Of a stretch of 64,000 nucleotides of DNA, positions 48,697-57,917 are shown in pieces. Numbering within the stretch: the stretch's first letter is position 1; every line of letters begins with the position of its first letter. The notes under the pieces were generated by a model. It ran no database searches, had not been told where the DNA came from, and was given only the letters and a program-made list of their open reading frames with translations. Position numbers and translations under genes: made by a program. The stretch is from Halolamina sp. CBA1230 (GTDB lineage Archaea; Halobacteriota; Halobacteria; Halobacteriales; Haloferacaceae). The stretch spans positions 62,001 to 126,000 of the forward strand of contig NZ_CP054589.1 of NCBI RefSeq assembly GCF_002025255.2, written 5' to 3'.

Positions 48697-51655
48697 CTTC
48701 GAGGTCGGCGACCACGTTAAGTTCGCCGGCGGGCGTGGAGAAATCACAAAAATCGAGGAACGGCCCAACGGCGGCCACCTGCTCCACGTCTACACCTCCG
48801 AGGGGCAGCTCCGCAAACTCCCTAGTGGCCTCCCTCACATCGAGAAACTCGATTCGCTCGTCGACCGCCTCACAGCAGGCCAGTCCGACGCCCCGCTCCA
48901 TTACGACCTTCGAGAGCGGGCGATTCGGCTCGATCTCGCCTACAAGTACGACCGATTCCTCTCGCTGACCAGCAACCGCATCGAGATCGAACCGTACCAG
49001 GTGCAGGCCGCCTACGAGATCCTCAACTCCTACGACCACCGCTACCTCATCGGCGACGAGGTCGGCCTCGGGAAGACCATCGAAGCCGGCATCGTCATCG
49101 AAGAGCTCATCGCTCGCGACCGCGCCGACCGGGTGCTCATCGTCGCGCCGGCGCCGCTGACTATCCAGTGGCAGCAGGAAATGCGCGAGAAGTTCGACCG
49201 CAACTTCGTCATCTACGACCGCGAGACGGTCCGTACACACCGGAAGTCCCACCCCAACCAGAACGTCTGGAAGCAAGAGGACCTCATCATCACCTCCATC
49301 GACTTCGCGAAGCAGACCACCGACGACCCCGAGTCGGACCGCGTCTCTGTCCTTGATGCCCTCCAGAATCTCGACGAGGAGTGGGACGTCGCGGTCTTCG
49401 ACGAGGCTCATCACCTTACGGCCAGACGGTCGAGCGACGACTCAATCGAGCGGACACAGCGGTATCAGGTCGGTGAGGCCGTCGCCGACAACTCCGATGC
49501 GCTGCTGCTGCTCACCGGGACCCCGCACAAGGGGAAATCAGACCAGTTCTACTTCCTCGTGAGCCTGCTCGACCCGTATCGCTTCAGCCACGAGTCGCAG
49601 ATCAGTCCTGAGGCGCTTGAGGACCTGATGATCCGCCGGCTGAAGGACGATATGTACGAGACCGACGGGACCCGAATGTTCCCCGAGAAGAACATCGAGG
49701 CGCTCCCGGTCGAGATGACTCGCGAGGAACGGAAGCTGTACGACGACGTCACCGAGTACATCCGCGAGTACTACAACCTCGCCCAGCAGGAGGAGAACCA
49801 GGCGGCGGGGTTCACGATGGTCATCTACCAGAAGCGGCTGGTCTCGAGTATCTACGCGATCCGGAAGTCCCTCGAAAACCGGATGCGGGCGATTCAGAAC
49901 GACGCCGTCGCAGAAGACCTCCCTGACGAGGTTCAGGACCTCATTCCGCGGTATAGTACCGAACCCGAGACGCTCACCGACGCAGAACGCGCTCGGGTCG
50001 AGGAGGCGCTCGAGACGGTCACGATTACGCTCAACCAGTCGCAAGTCCAGCAGGAACTGGACCGCGTGAAACAGCTCTGGCAGCAGGCCAAGAACATCGA
50101 GACGGACTCGAAGGCCCGATTGCTTCGGCAGTTCGTCGACCGCATACTCTCAGAGGACCCCGACGAGAAAATCCTGATTTTCACCGAGTACACGGACACG
50201 CTGGAGTATCTACGTGACGAGGTCTTCGCTGACCACGACGTCGCCCAGGTGTACGGCGACCTCGAGCAGTCCCGTCGACGGGAAGAGATGAGCAAATTCG
50301 AGGAGGAAGCCAACCTGATGCTCGCGACCGACGCCGCCCAGGAGGGGCTCAACCTCCAGTTCGCCCACATCATGGTGAACTACGACCTCCCGTGGAATCC
50401 CATCCGCATCGACCAGCGGATGGGGCGGCTCCACCGCTACGGCCAGGAGCACACGGTCGAAATTCGGAATCTCTTCTTCGCCGATACCCGCGAGAGCGAG
50501 ATCCTCAACCTGCTCATCGAGAAGACGAACCAGATCGAGTCGGACCTCGGGATGCGCTCTGATGTCCTCGGTCGCGTCCTCGAGGACGTCGACTTGGACG
50601 AGACGATTATGGCGGCCATCGCTGAAGGCGAGCCGACCGAACGTGTCGTCGCCGATATCGAGGCGACCATCGAGGAGAAACGCGAAGCGATTCAGACCGT
50701 CGAAAACGAGTTCCTGATTCGCGACCGCTTCGACCTCTCCGGCGAGGACGATGAGATTCTCGATGTGATCGAACGCAGTCAACACGGCGAGGTGTCGGAG
50801 GACGACATCGAGACGCTTGTGCGAGTGTTCTTCGACGAATTCGGCGGCTCTATCAAAGGTGTTCGACCGGGGCCAGCCCGGATGGAAGGGGACGTGTTCC
50901 AGTTGGATGTCCCTGAGGTCCTGAGTGGAAACCAGGTGGCACGACAGTATCCACGCGCCACGTTCACCAAGGATATCGCGATGGAGGAGGATGATGTCGA
51001 GTTCATCTCGCTTGACCATCCTCTCGTCGAGTCGCTCATCGAATTCTGCCTGGACAGCGACCGCATCCAGGGCGAAATTGCGACGAAGGTCGCTGCGACG
51101 GCGTCTCGAACCCCTGGCATCCTGTTCAATTACCGCCTTGGCTACGTCTCCGGTGCCGGCGACGTGGTGACTGAGAAGTTCGTTCGCCTCTATGCTCGCC
51201 CAGATGGCAGTGTAACGACGGATGTTCCTGAACTCTCGAAGACGGTCGCTCCCAGTGACGTCTCGTTGTCGCACGAGGTTGATCGGCTTTCGAGTATGGC
51301 GGAGGACCTCTACGAGGCTGCAGAGATGGAAGCATGGACGCACGTTGAGTCGTTCGCCGAGGAGGCCCGAACCGAGCGAGAACGGGAGATCGAAATCAAA
51401 CGCGAGCACGCCGAGCGATACTTCGAAGAACAAATCGAAGAGTGGGAAGAGCGGCTAGAGCAGTACCAACAGCGGGCTGAGCAGGGTGCGGATATGTCCG
51501 CGCCGATTGGAAACGCGAAGCAGAAGCTCGAAAGTCTGCGACGAGAGCGTGAAGAAGAGCTGTCCCGGCTTGAGGAAGAGAAGCACGTCACGCCACAGGA
51601 ACCAGACCTTGTGACGGCAGCGTTCGTTGTGTCACCGCCGTCCGGAGGGGACTGA
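48689..51655 (+). CDS. SNF2-family helicase (DrmD-like)
   Basis: The gene encodes 988 residues. A small N-terminal barrel (VGDHVKFAGGRGEITKIEE) is followed by an SNF2 motor: motif I LIGDEVGLGKTIEAG (about 122), motif II FDEAHHL (about 237), motif III LTGTPHKG, and in the second RecA domain ILIFTEYTDTLEYL, TDAAQEGLNLQF and RIDQRMGRLHRYGQ (about 490-590). The last 120 residues form a strongly charged coiled coil. The closest analogue in known systems is DrmD of class 1 DISARM, which pairs with an adenine methylase. Here drmA, drmB and drmC are absent. Confidence 0.85.
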   Translation: MTDFEVGDHVKFAGGRGEITKIEERPNGGHLLHVYTSEGQLRKLPSGLPHIEKLDSLVDRLTAGQSDAPLHYDLRERAIRLDLAYKYDRFLSLTSNRIEIEPYQVQAAYEILNSYDHRYLIGDEVGLGKTIEAGIVIEELIARDRADRVLIVAPAPLTIQWQQEMREKFDRNFVIYDRETVRTHRKSHPNQNVWKQEDLIITSIDFAKQTTDDPESDRVSVLDALQNLDEEWDVAVFDEAHHLTARRSSDDSIERTQRYQVGEAVADNSDALLLLTGTPHKGKSDQFYFLVSLLDPYRFSHESQISPEALEDLMIRRLKDDMYETDGTRMFPEKNIEALPVEMTREERKLYDDVTEYIREYYNLAQQEENQAAGFTMVIYQKRLVSSIYAIRKSLENRMRAIQNDAVAEDLPDEVQDLIPRYSTEPETLTDAERARVEEALETVTITLNQSQVQQELDRVKQLWQQAKNIETDSKARLLRQFVDRILSEDPDEKILIFTEYTDTLEYLRDEVFADHDVAQVYGDLEQSRRREEMSKFEEEANLMLATDAAQEGLNLQFAHIMVNYDLPWNPIRIDQRMGRLHRYGQEHTVEIRNLFFADTRESEILNLLIEKTNQIESDLGMRSDVLGRVLEDVDLDETIMAAIAEGEPTERVVADIEATIEEKREAIQTVENEFLIRDRFDLSGEDDEILDVIERSQHGEVSEDDIETLVRVFFDEFGGSIKGVRPGPARMEGDVFQLDVPEVLSGNQVARQYPRATFTKDIAMEEDDVEFISLDHPLVESLIEFCLDSDRIQGEIATKVAATASRTPGILFNYRLGYVSGAGDVVTEKFVRLYARPDGSVTTDVPELSKTVAPSDVSLSHEVDRLSSMAEDLYEAAEMEAWTHVESFAEEARTEREREIEIKREHAERYFEEQIEEWEERLEQYQQRAEQGADMSAPIGNAKQKLESLRREREEELSRLEEEKHVTPQEPDLVTAAFVVSPPSGGD

Positions 51656-52204
51656 ATGGTCGAGATCGCGAACACCGTTGGCTCGGGCGACGTCGGTGTC
51701 GAACTGGACATTGCGGAAGTCGAGGGAGATCTCCCGGTTCCGTACACTGAATACGATCCCGAGAACTACCACGGTCTCTACGTACGGCTTGTCGAGAATG
51801 GGCCACTCATCACCCTCTACCGGAGCGGCAAGTACATCATCAGCGGCTGTTCCAACTTCGAGGAATTACACGAGACAAACCGTGCGTTCCTGCAGACCCT
51901 CGCCGGGCTGGACATCATCGATTCATCCATCGAGACCGGGTTTACCGTCCAGAACGTCGTCTGTACGGGAGAGTTGCAGCGATCGGTGAACCTCAATGCG
52001 TTGTCGATCGGGCTGGGACTAGAAGCAGTCGAGTACGAACCCGAGCAGTTCCCTGGCCTCATCTATCGGCCGCCGGATTTCCCAGCCGTGCTGTTAGTCT
52101 TCGCGAATGGTAACGTCGTCATCACTGGCGCAGCAGATGTAGAAACTGCAGAGGAGGCATTCAATCACCTTCAGACGAAGGTGGAGAGGCTTCTCGACGA
52201 CTGA
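51656..52204 (+). CDS. tbp: divergent TATA-binding protein in the defence operon
   Basis: The gene encodes 182 residues, the full length of an archaeal TBP with its two direct repeats: residues 1-90 (VEIANTVGSGDVGVELDIAE ... YRSGKYIISG) and 91-182 (TVQNVVCTGELQRSVNLNAL, EPEQFPGLIYR, VITGAADVETAEEA). The second repeat is close to normal haloarchaeal TBPs. In the first repeat the usual FPG and LLF positions read YHG and TLY, so two of the DNA-kinking phenylalanines are tyrosines. The ATG directly follows the helicase stop, so it is cotranslated with that gene. Plasmid TBPs are known in haloarchaea; one in a restriction-like operon is unusual. Confidence 0.88.
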   Translation: MVEIANTVGSGDVGVELDIAEVEGDLPVPYTEYDPENYHGLYVRLVENGPLITLYRSGKYIISGCSNFEELHETNRAFLQTLAGLDIIDSSIETGFTVQNVVCTGELQRSVNLNALSIGLGLEAVEYEPEQFPGLIYRPPDFPAVLLVFANGNVVITGAADVETAEEAFNHLQTKVERLLDD

Positions 52205-52252
52205 TCTTACCAAAACCTAGCCAAGGGATACATCCGAATTGTTTGGTAAGAT
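52204..52252. repeat. 11-bp inverted repeat after the TBP gene
   Basis: ATCTTACCAAA (52204-52214) and TTTGGTAAGAT (52242-52252) are a perfect inverted repeat with a 27-nt spacer in the 97-nt gap between the convergent TBP and DUF262 genes. There is no T-run after it, so a simple terminator is not obvious. A two-way terminator or a protein-binding site are the options. Confidence 0.6.
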
Positions 52253-52301
52253 AGGACGAGTGATCTCCAGCCGACGACGTTACAAAAAGAGGTGAGACAC
52301 C

Positions 52302-54719
52302 TCAATCAGCGAGAATCGACCGAGTGATCCCGGCGAGATTCGGAGCTTCTAACGATGACCCACAGACGCACTCGTACATCTCTGTGTCATCCTCTCCATC
52401 GGAGATGCGAGTGTAGAGCGCCCCACAGGAGCACTGTGGGAGTTCGGTTACCCCATCGGCGCCGGAACTCGGCATATCCGCGTCACCCTGCCGGACGAGT
52501 TTCACTCGCGAGGGATCCACGTCGACGCCCTCCGCATACGCCCGTTGTGCATCATCACGGATGGTGAACGCGATGCCCGTCCTCGGATCTGTGGCTGCCT
52601 CCTCAGCTGCGTCGGAACTTCCCTGTGCCATCGTAACGACGGCCGCCGATTCGCCACTCCAGTGGTCGAGCGCGAAGGCCACGATATCCCGCGCTCGTGC
52701 ATCCAGCGCGTCGACGTCCCAGCCCGCTGCCGGAGCTGGAAGGTCATCACCAAGGATCTCCATCTGCGCGTCTTGGTAGATCTCCTCGTACTTCGTCGCA
52801 TAATCGTCGTTCGACGCTGACGGATTATCCTTCGGCCCGAGGAGCGCGAGATTCCCCAGCCGATTCACGTTCTCCTCGTGATTTTCAAGCTCCGCAACGC
52901 TGGTCTCCGGCGTTCGCGGCGCGATGTGCTCGATCGTAAACTCGTCGAGGTCCATCACGCTGGGGAGCATTTTCAGCGACGTATCCGTGTTCTTCTCCTG
53001 GCGAAGGTGCTTCTCGTACTCGAACAACAGAAACCGGATCGCACCCTTGTTGCAGAAGCCCGGCCACCCGCGCGTGTCGCTCCCCTGGATGATGTCCGAC
53101 CGCGTCAGGTACTCGACGAAGTCGTTGTCGGGGCAGTGCCGGCCGATGTAATTGTCGAGATACGCCGTCACCTCGTCGACGGCGACAGCTGGGTTCTCGT
53201 AGGGCGGGTCAACGACCGCTTCACCGAACAGGTCCTCGACGAAGCCGTCCTCGAACTCGGAGGCGTAGAGCCGGTGCGCTGCCTCCTTGAACTCGCGGCG
53301 TGCGGTCCGTTGCGATCGTTTGGCGACCTGGTAGACGCGAAACGAATAGACCTCACAGAGCGTAGCAATCCGCGCGAACTCCGGGCTGTCAGCATCGTAT
53401 CGCTCGATGGCTGCGATGATGAGCGGCGCGATATTGGAGAAGTTGATGTTGTGGAGGGACTTGACGCGAGCCTGAACCTGGGGCGAGACGTCGGTTTGCC
53501 GGTTGAAGACGTCGAGATAATTCGCTTGGACGTAAGATTTGGAGACGCTCGAGAGCGTGTCGACGTAGTTGTTGACCCACGTCGCGACCTCTTCTGGATC
53601 TCGTTCGAGGGGAATATGCCGGGGTGATTCCTTGATACGTCGGTGGATTGGCGTCGGGCCAGATCGGTTCTTGCGGACCTTCTTGTACTCTCCCGTAAAG
53701 AGCTCCCAGTGGAACTGAACTAGCTGGTCGATGTCGTCATCGTCGGTGGCGTACTGGGCGACCGTTTCGACGGCGTCGTTGAATCGGCGGGCGACTGCTT
53801 CTGAGTCCAACGTGTCGAATTCGCCGGAGACGTAGATCAGGTACGATTTGACCTTGTCGGCAAGGGTGATATCCCGCCCTCGGTCGTTGACAGCCTCGAA
53901 GAGCCGACCTGCCTCGTCCGTACTCTCGACCTCTTGGGAGGTGAGTTTGAATTGGGAGGTGAGAACACCCGTATACCGCTTGATGGCCGTATAGTATTCG
54001 AGGAGATCCGCTTCCGTAGCCTGCCCCAGGTCTTCATCACCGAGGAAGAGTTCCCGCTTCTCACGGATCCACTTCTGGATGATCACTTTCGCTCTGGCCA
54101 GCTTCTTCTCCGGGACAAGCCGCTCGTCATCGCCAAGGATCGTCTGTGGATCACCCTGGTCGATGATGAGTTCAGCATACGCTGCTTCAGTGAGTTCCCC
54201 GGGCTCAAGATGGCGGCCCTCCTTCCGGTCGCCAAGCTTGAGATAGTTCTCCGTGTAATTCGTGGCAAGATAGCCAGGAGCGCGAACGACACCTTCCGGG
54301 AGATCCTCCTTGCCGAGCCCCGCAGCATCGAATGCATCCGCGATCGCCTCGATCTCCTCCACGATGCAGGCGATGAAGACGTTGGTCGTCGTGAGCCGCT
54401 GTTGCCCGTCAATTATGTCGTAAACTGTCCACTCCGACCCCATCATGTCCTGCTTGCCTCTCGCGTTGAGAACCAACGTCCCGAAGTAGTGGTAGACGTC
54501 TGAATTCCCGTTCGTGTCGTTGCTGTCCGCATCAGATGAGGCAGTAGTCACGCTACGAGCGTTCGGAGAGCCGTAGCGCCGGCGATAGACGTAGTCAATA
54601 TCGTTCAGGAGGTCCTCGACCTGCTGCGGTTCCCAAGCGTAGCTTCGCTGATAGAGTGGGACTTGTAATTTTGCGTCCGAGAAGACCTGTGAGACTGTTT
54701 TTTGATCCGCCTTCGGCAT
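52302..54719 (-). CDS. large GmrSD-like DUF262/DUF1524 protein with zinc ribbon
   Basis: The gene encodes 805 residues. DUF262 at the N-terminus: VPLYQRSYAWEPQQVEDLLN (about 20) and IIDGQQRLTTTNVF (about 105). The DUF1524 HNH-type motif is at about 585-640: EFTIEHIAPRTPETSVAELE and NRLGNLALLGPKDN. A C-terminal extension ends in a zinc ribbon (CSCGALYTRI ... CVCGSSLE). Without the extension the length matches single-chain GmrSD. The ribbon may bind a partner or modified DNA. It flanks the central operon on the side opposite the other DUF262 protein. Confidence 0.8.
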   Translation of the reverse strand: MPKADQKTVSQVFSDAKLQVPLYQRSYAWEPQQVEDLLNDIDYVYRRRYGSPNARSVTTASSDADSNDTNGNSDVYHYFGTLVLNARGKQDMMGSEWTVYDIIDGQQRLTTTNVFIACIVEEIEAIADAFDAAGLGKEDLPEGVVRAPGYLATNYTENYLKLGDRKEGRHLEPGELTEAAYAELIIDQGDPQTILGDDERLVPEKKLARAKVIIQKWIREKRELFLGDEDLGQATEADLLEYYTAIKRYTGVLTSQFKLTSQEVESTDEAGRLFEAVNDRGRDITLADKVKSYLIYVSGEFDTLDSEAVARRFNDAVETVAQYATDDDDIDQLVQFHWELFTGEYKKVRKNRSGPTPIHRRIKESPRHIPLERDPEEVATWVNNYVDTLSSVSKSYVQANYLDVFNRQTDVSPQVQARVKSLHNINFSNIAPLIIAAIERYDADSPEFARIATLCEVYSFRVYQVAKRSQRTARREFKEAAHRLYASEFEDGFVEDLFGEAVVDPPYENPAVAVDEVTAYLDNYIGRHCPDNDFVEYLTRSDIIQGSDTRGWPGFCNKGAIRFLLFEYEKHLRQEKNTDTSLKMLPSVMDLDEFTIEHIAPRTPETSVAELENHEENVNRLGNLALLGPKDNPSASNDDYATKYEEIYQDAQMEILGDDLPAPAAGWDVDALDARARDIVAFALDHWSGESAAVVTMAQGSSDAAEEAATDPRTGIAFTIRDDAQRAYAEGVDVDPSRVKLVRQGDADMPSSGADGVTELPQCSCGALYTRISDGEDDTEMYECVCGSSLEAPNLAGITRSILAD

Positions 54720-54792
54720 GTTAGCAGGTGTTTAAATGCCGCCGTAATAAATTCCTGTACCGACGGAGGACCAACGCCCCACCTACGAACGT

Positions 54793-55482
54793 ATGCCAGC
54801 AGGTTTCTACGCCGCACTCGCTACTTCGGCAAGCGTCTTTATCGGGATTCTGACCGCCCTCTTAGTCAGTAACCTCTCAAATCTCAAGGCCGAACGCCAC
54901 TGGATCAACCGCCGGATCGAAGAGATCGACGCCAAGCTTCGCGGCCTCGACAGCGAACAGACCGATATCGAGGACAAGACCCACAATATTGACGAGCCTC
55001 GATATGTCGAAAAACCCCGGTTCTCACCGGAACGGGAGTTCTATCGCGAGTCAGAGGGCTCACAGGCGGCGAACGTTCAAGCCGACATCCAGAGCGCCAG
55101 ACGGCACAATCGAAACCATCGCCGCTGGCTCCAGCTTCGGAGTCGGCGGAAGGCACTCACCGACGAACGACAGCGGCTCGTGAGCCGATACGAAGCCCTT
55201 GACCCAGCGAATGTAACAGGAACTCTCAAAGCGAGTGTGATCGCGATTCTCTTGGCGGTCGTTGTGCCTTCGCTTGCGTACCTCCTTCGTGTGTTGGGGA
55301 TAGCAACCGAGCTCGGACCAGCAGGTGTACGCTCGATAGCTGTGTTCGCAGCGTGGGTATGTGGTCTTGGCTACGTATTCCTACACCTCTATCGAGAAAT
55401 TACGGAGATTACGGACGAGTCACCCAACCGGTCAGTGGATGATGACACGACGGACGCGGCGGACGAGAATCAGCCGGTCTAA
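54793..55482 (+). CDS. membrane protein with cytoplasmic coiled coil
   Basis: The gene encodes 229 residues. One hydrophobic segment at the N-terminus (about 5-28) is followed by a charged helical region (about 30-140: RRIEEIDAKLRGLDSEQTDI; RRKALTDERQRLVSRYEALD), then two membrane segments (about 150-170 and 185-205) and an acidic tail. It is divergent from the large GmrSD-like gene (73 nt between starts) and upstream of the HEPN gene by 39 nt, so it could belong to either system. A membrane effector or anchor is a guess. Confidence 0.55.
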   Translation: MPAGFYAALATSASVFIGILTALLVSNLSNLKAERHWINRRIEEIDAKLRGLDSEQTDIEDKTHNIDEPRYVEKPRFSPEREFYRESEGSQAANVQADIQSARRHNRNHRRWLQLRSRRKALTDERQRLVSRYEALDPANVTGTLKASVIAILLAVVVPSLAYLLRVLGIATELGPAGVRSIAVFAAWVCGLGYVFLHLYREITEITDESPNRSVDDDTTDAADENQPV

Positions 55483-55521
55483 CGGTGAACTAAGTGGAAG
55501 GGTAGAGTGGTCCCTGATAGA

Positions 55522-57060
55522 ATGCCACCTGAGTGGGGCGCTGATGTGCGCCCGCTAATCAAAGATGGAGTCCAAGCCGTCATCGAACGGCACTCCGACG
55601 TGGATGTCAATCCACCAACGCGGACGTTCAATCAGCTGAGTGCTGGCGGGTTTATGCAGAACACCGAGGAAGTCTCGGTTCCAGCTCCCGGTGACCTCTT
55701 CGACGACAGGGATCTCTTCGATAATCTCTATGGTGGTGAATTTGCAGAGGCGGCGCAGGTCATCTACGATCAGCTCCCGGATCCTCCCGACGACGATCAG
55801 TTATCCGAAGCCAACCGTGTCGAGTCTATCGAACGGGGACTGTTCGAGTTCGTCGGGGTCGTGTTGAACTACGCCGGCGAGTTTCAGTTCGACAAGGATG
55901 CCTTTGCAACCGCCTTCGAGGAGCAGTTCGAGCCCCGGTTCACCGATCGAGAATACTCCCGATTTCTGCTCGTTCTGAAGAACACCTCCATCGAGCCAGA
56001 TATCACGATTGACCTCGAAACGGAGATCCAAGGTAGCCCGGACTATCTGGGACCATACGCCGTTGACACCCTCCGGATTCGTCCCTTAGACCGTCTGGAG
56101 GAAGCCGGAATCGCGACGCACGAAGCCCCGGGGACGAGCGTCCTCGAACCAGTCGAGACGCTCGATGCAGGCGGCCCGAACGCAGCGCTAGAAATCGTTC
56201 TCCGACGCCGGCGCCCCTTTAGAGAGATCGCTCGCGAAATCGATGGCACCGAAATCACGCCTTGGGAACGTCCCGACTTCGACGTCACACCGGTCGACGT
56301 CTATCCCTGGCAGCAGCTGACCGAGGTGATCGAGTATCTCGCGGCGAGCGTTCGTCGGTGTCTGCGGCTTCTCTGCCCGTTGGGAACTGTTGGCTACGAG
56401 AAAGGCTACAACGTAGTTCCGGGCTGGGAAACGTACCGTGGGATTGCGGCACCGGTCACTTTCGAGCTCGAATTCGAGTGTCCGAGTTCGACGACAGGAA
56501 CGCATATCGCCGAAGATCGTGCCCTGGAGATCCCTCGGCTGTGGAGAGATCATCGACGTCGAATCGCACCCGGCCATGACAAGTTTCAGAACCCGCTGGC
56601 CCGGTTCGAGCGAATGTTCAGCCGGGAGTCCCTCGAGGATCAATTAGTCGACTGCGTCGTCGGCTGCGAAACAACCGTGCTGAAAGGTGGCTCTCCTGGC
56701 GGGAATAAATATCGGCTCGGTGTTCGGACGGCAGTGCTTCTGGGTGAGCAGAATGCTCGCGATTGGTCGTCAAAGCGGATAGGAGAGTTCTTCAGAACAC
56801 TGTATGACTACCGGAACAAGGTCGTACACGAGGATACAACACTTCCGGACGAACCGACTGGTGGAAACCTGATTTCAGTCGATGACAAGGAATTCGTTGC
56901 CAGTACGTTTCTTATCCACGCCCGCGAACTCTATGCAGATCTCATCCTGGAGTACCTTGATCTAGTTGTATCTCAGGATGCGTCCCTCGAGGATGTCAAC
57001 GAACAGATTGACGACCGGACACTTGAGTACGGCACAGAGATACGCGAACAGCTGTTCTAA
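55522..57060 (+). CDS. HEPN-domain protein (ApeA-like layout)
   Basis: The gene encodes 512 residues. Near the C-terminus (about 430) the motif FFRTLYDYRNKVVHEDT contains R-N-x-x-x-H, the catalytic signature of HEPN ribonucleases. The first 400 residues are an acidic domain without clear signature. A large N-terminal domain plus a C-terminal HEPN matches the layout of ApeA and related abortive-infection proteins, but I cannot confirm homology. The ATG at 55522 is preferred to the GTG at 55507. A 270-residue partner follows after 44 nt. Confidence 0.65.
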   Translation: MPPEWGADVRPLIKDGVQAVIERHSDVDVNPPTRTFNQLSAGGFMQNTEEVSVPAPGDLFDDRDLFDNLYGGEFAEAAQVIYDQLPDPPDDDQLSEANRVESIERGLFEFVGVVLNYAGEFQFDKDAFATAFEEQFEPRFTDREYSRFLLVLKNTSIEPDITIDLETEIQGSPDYLGPYAVDTLRIRPLDRLEEAGIATHEAPGTSVLEPVETLDAGGPNAALEIVLRRRRPFREIAREIDGTEITPWERPDFDVTPVDVYPWQQLTEVIEYLAASVRRCLRLLCPLGTVGYEKGYNVVPGWETYRGIAAPVTFELEFECPSSTTGTHIAEDRALEIPRLWRDHRRRIAPGHDKFQNPLARFERMFSRESLEDQLVDCVVGCETTVLKGGSPGGNKYRLGVRTAVLLGEQNARDWSSKRIGEFFRTLYDYRNKVVHEDTTLPDEPTGGNLISVDDKEFVASTFLIHARELYADLILEYLDLVVSQDASLEDVNEQIDDRTLEYGTEIREQLF

Positions 57061-57104
57061 ATCCGTCCAGAACCAATTTCAACGGCGGCCATATTTCTGC
57101 CACT

Positions 57105-57917
57105 ATGACAGAAACGCCGACAGAGAACACCCTTACAGTCAACGCCACGCACCACATGCTCGGAGATCTCGAAGAAAAGTTCACCGGGCCCGCAGCCCTC
57201 TCGCCTAATCGGCGGATGGAGAACATCTTGGGGTACGACACGAACCTGCCGTTGCTCAAATCTGTCGTCTTTCAATACAAGCGGCCGTACACCGTCGAAT
57301 CGGATTCAGACCGCCGGTTCTCGGTGAACCGTGATCAGTGGCGTACACTGACTTCCCTGTACGAGTACAATCAGGCCTTCTTCGTGTTTCCCGAAGTCGT
57401 CGACGCGACGAACTTGGAGCATACGCTTTCCCGATCGGTCTTCATCGACGTGTTCGGGATTCGCAAAAACACGTCACTGGTGTACGTCCCGGAGAATGCG
57501 TGTTCTGCAGGACGGCCAACCGGTATCAGAGCTAAGATCAACGGCGGTAGACGGTACCCCGTTCCGGATGCGTTGGTGTATGACTGGGAGACGCTCAAAG
57601 AATCAGTCAACGCCTGTGAGTATGGGCTGCGCTTCACATCGCAAGGGGAGCAGACGGACGCGTACAGCACGTTCAAGCAACGAGTAAACCGGCTCGTAGA
57701 AAGTGATATAGACTGGTTAGTGGACCGCGTTTCATCCGTAGTGGAGCGCCAGCACTCAGGTGACATACGAATTCCTAAGGAACAGCCGGATATCGACCGA
57801 GAAGCGCTCAAGAGCTACCTCTTAAGACTCGACGAGGAAGGGACCGATCTATCCACACACGGCATCGGTCGTTCACGACATACGATGCTCGAACGACCGG
57901 AAGAACGTACCGACTGA
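57105..57917 (+). CDS. unknown partner of the HEPN protein
   Basis: The gene encodes 270 residues, with ATHHMLGDLEEKFTGPAALS, then LLKSVVFQYKRPYTVESDSD. The strand VVFQYKRP resembles the Q/E-x-K strand of some nuclease-like domains found in defence proteins, but no matching upstream Asp is convincing. The C-terminal third is helical and charged. Its position 44 nt after the HEPN gene indicates a two-gene system; it might be the antitoxin, sensor or second effector. Confidence 0.5.
   Translation: MTETPTENTLTVNATHHMLGDLEEKFTGPAALSPNRRMENILGYDTNLPLLKSVVFQYKRPYTVESDSDRRFSVNRDQWRTLTSLYEYNQAFFVFPEVVDATNLEHTLSRSVFIDVFGIRKNTSLVYVPENACSAGRPTGIRAKINGGRRYPVPDALVYDWETLKESVNACEYGLRFTSQGEQTDAYSTFKQRVNRLVESDIDWLVDRVSSVVERQHSGDIRIPKEQPDIDREALKSYLLRLDEEGTDLSTHGIGRSRHTMLERPEERTD

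Noticed and set aside
50210-51433. 407-residue open frame on the minus strand opposite the helicase gene
   Set aside because: The helicase motifs are on the + strand; the shadow shows no family signature and lacks a promoter.
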